A stretch of 64,000 nt of DNA. Origin: Chthoniobacteraceae bacterium (GTDB lineage: Bacteria; Verrucomicrobiota; Verrucomicrobiia; Chthoniobacterales; Chthoniobacteraceae). The stretch is taken from positions 186,001-250,000 of the forward strand of contig JAQGOL010000035.1 of the NCBI GenBank assembly GCA_028293625.1. Direction: 5' to 3'. Of the stretch, positions 63,412 to 64,000 are shown piece after piece. A program made the translations under genes and the position numbers. Under the pieces are notes generated by a model. It searched no databases. It saw only the letters and a program-made list of their open reading frames with translations, and had not been told where the DNA came from. Position 1 is the first letter of the stretch, and each line of letters begins with the position of its first letter.

Positions 63412-64000
63412 CTACCGCTGGTTTATCCGGTAATCGCTTGGACGCCAGCCGACCCATTTTTTAAACGTGGTTGAGAAGACGAACGGGTTCTCGTATCCGA
63501 CCGCGTCGGCGATGGTTTCGATCTTGTCGGAGGTGGTGGCAAGCAGTTTGGCGGCCAATTGCATTCGTAAAAAAATGACGTGATGCATCGGGCTGCGGCC
63601 AAGTTCCCTGCGGCAGAGGCGCCGCAGATGTTCGGTGCTCAAATGGGAATGCTGCGCGAGCCGGTCGAGCGACCATGGTTCCCCGAGGCGGGTGGCGACA
63701 AATTCCCAAAGCGTGCTGAGCCGGTCATCGGTCTGCCACGGACGCGCGAACCGAAGGACATAGGTGTGGATCAACTCCACCCAATGGCTGATCGTCGCCG
63801 GGGCAAGCTGGCTTTGCATTTCAAAAAAAAGGCCCTGCACCGCCGCCCGTAGCGGGAGCGAATCAAAACGCGCCACGGCCGGGGAGGAACTCGACATGAA
63901 CGGCTTTTGATCGGGTGGCTGCTGATAGCGAACCCAGGTAAACTCCCAGCGCGAATTCGGTTCGGTATGAAAAGCGAGCAGCGCGTGGGGCGGCGCAAGG
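63412..64000 (-). CDS. AraC-family transcriptional regulator, 5' end outside window
   Basis: The frame stays open at the right edge. About 195 residues are present. The N-terminal sensor fragment reads H-A-L-L-A-F-H-T-E-P-N-S-R-W-E-F, a cupin-like AraC_binding pattern. The C-terminal 100 residues hold two helix-turn-helix motifs: L-D-R-L-A-Q-H-S-H-L-S-T-E-H-L-R-R and I-A-D-A-V-G-Y-E-N-P-F-V-F-S-T-T-F-K-K. It precedes the GT4 gene by 19 nt on the same strand. Ligand unknown; sugar-responsive regulators of this type are common. Confidence 0.88.
   Translation of the reverse strand, partial: LAPPHALLAFHTEPNSRWEFTWVRYQQPPDQKPFMSSSSPAVARFDSLPLRAAVQGLFFEMQSQLAPATISHWVELIHTYVLRFARPWQTDDRLSTLWEFVATRLGEPWSLDRLAQHSHLSTEHLRRLCRRELGRSPMHHVIFLRMQLAAKLLATTSDKIETIADAVGYENPFVFSTTFKKWVGWRPSDYRINQR

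Noticed and set aside
1-64000. tRNA or rRNA genes
   Set aside because: I scanned for T-arm-like GGTTCGAATCC patterns and rRNA segments; isolated partial matches lay inside coding genes and lacked a cloverleaf.

Overview
The window reads as about 64 kb of chromosome from a free-living Gram-negative bacterium, most likely Verrucomicrobiota (Spartobacteria/Chthoniobacter-like). This is inferred from gene content: an exosortase with EpsI, a DUF6797-type protein, an ECF-like sigma factor with a TPR-bearing Ser/Thr kinase, L-rhamnose genes with a fused RhaD, a squalene-hopene-cyclase-like enzyme, and Tol-Pal/Lol envelope genes. No marker gene for taxonomy is present. I saw no rRNA, tRNA, CRISPR array, insertion sequence or phage module. 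Many genes lack a clear Shine-Dalgarno sequence and several start with GTG or TTG.

Layout. 1-9.4 kb: end of a LolC/E-type permease, a beta-barrel-like protein, YajQ, a phosphate acetyltransferase split into two genes, a DCC protein with a class II terpene cyclase, a serine hydrolase and transaldolase. 9.4-26.1 kb: a surface polysaccharide locus with EpsI/exosortase, WecG-type, GT9, GT2 and GT10 glycosyltransferases, a GDP-mannose 3,5-epimerase homologue, an O-antigen ligase/polymerase-like protein, a glycosyltransferase-methyltransferase fusion, UDP-galactopyranose mutase, two methyltransferases and a flippase. 26.3-28.0 kb: pal and tolB. 28.2-30.8 kb: a nucleotide-sugar epimerase and rhamnulokinase.

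30.8-39.8 kb: an ECF-like sigma factor and a Ser/Thr kinase with TPR region, separated by an isochorismatase-like hydrolase, a monooxygenase and an amidohydrolase; an alginate-export-type porin and an internally deleted alpha/beta-hydrolase remnant follow on the other strand. 40.0-43.5 kb: an S4 protein and DeoR regulator, divergent from the rhamnulose-phosphate aldolase/dehydrogenase fusion, with an 11-bp helically phased repeat array between them. 43.5-52.3 kb: TsaB, a ROK kinase, a Tat-exported Gfo/Idh oxidoreductase, two small membrane proteins, the NAD(P)HX repair enzyme, a cell-wall amidase and a secreted DUF6797-like protein.

52.3-61.5 kb holds the most interesting module: DUF3467 and GreA-like genes facing away from a tight operon of an OB-fold membrane protein, a 696-residue flotillin and a 1705-residue AAA+ ATPase whose start lies inside the flotillin gene. 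A site-2 protease, a GT4 glycosyltransferase and an AraC regulator cut by the window edge close the region.
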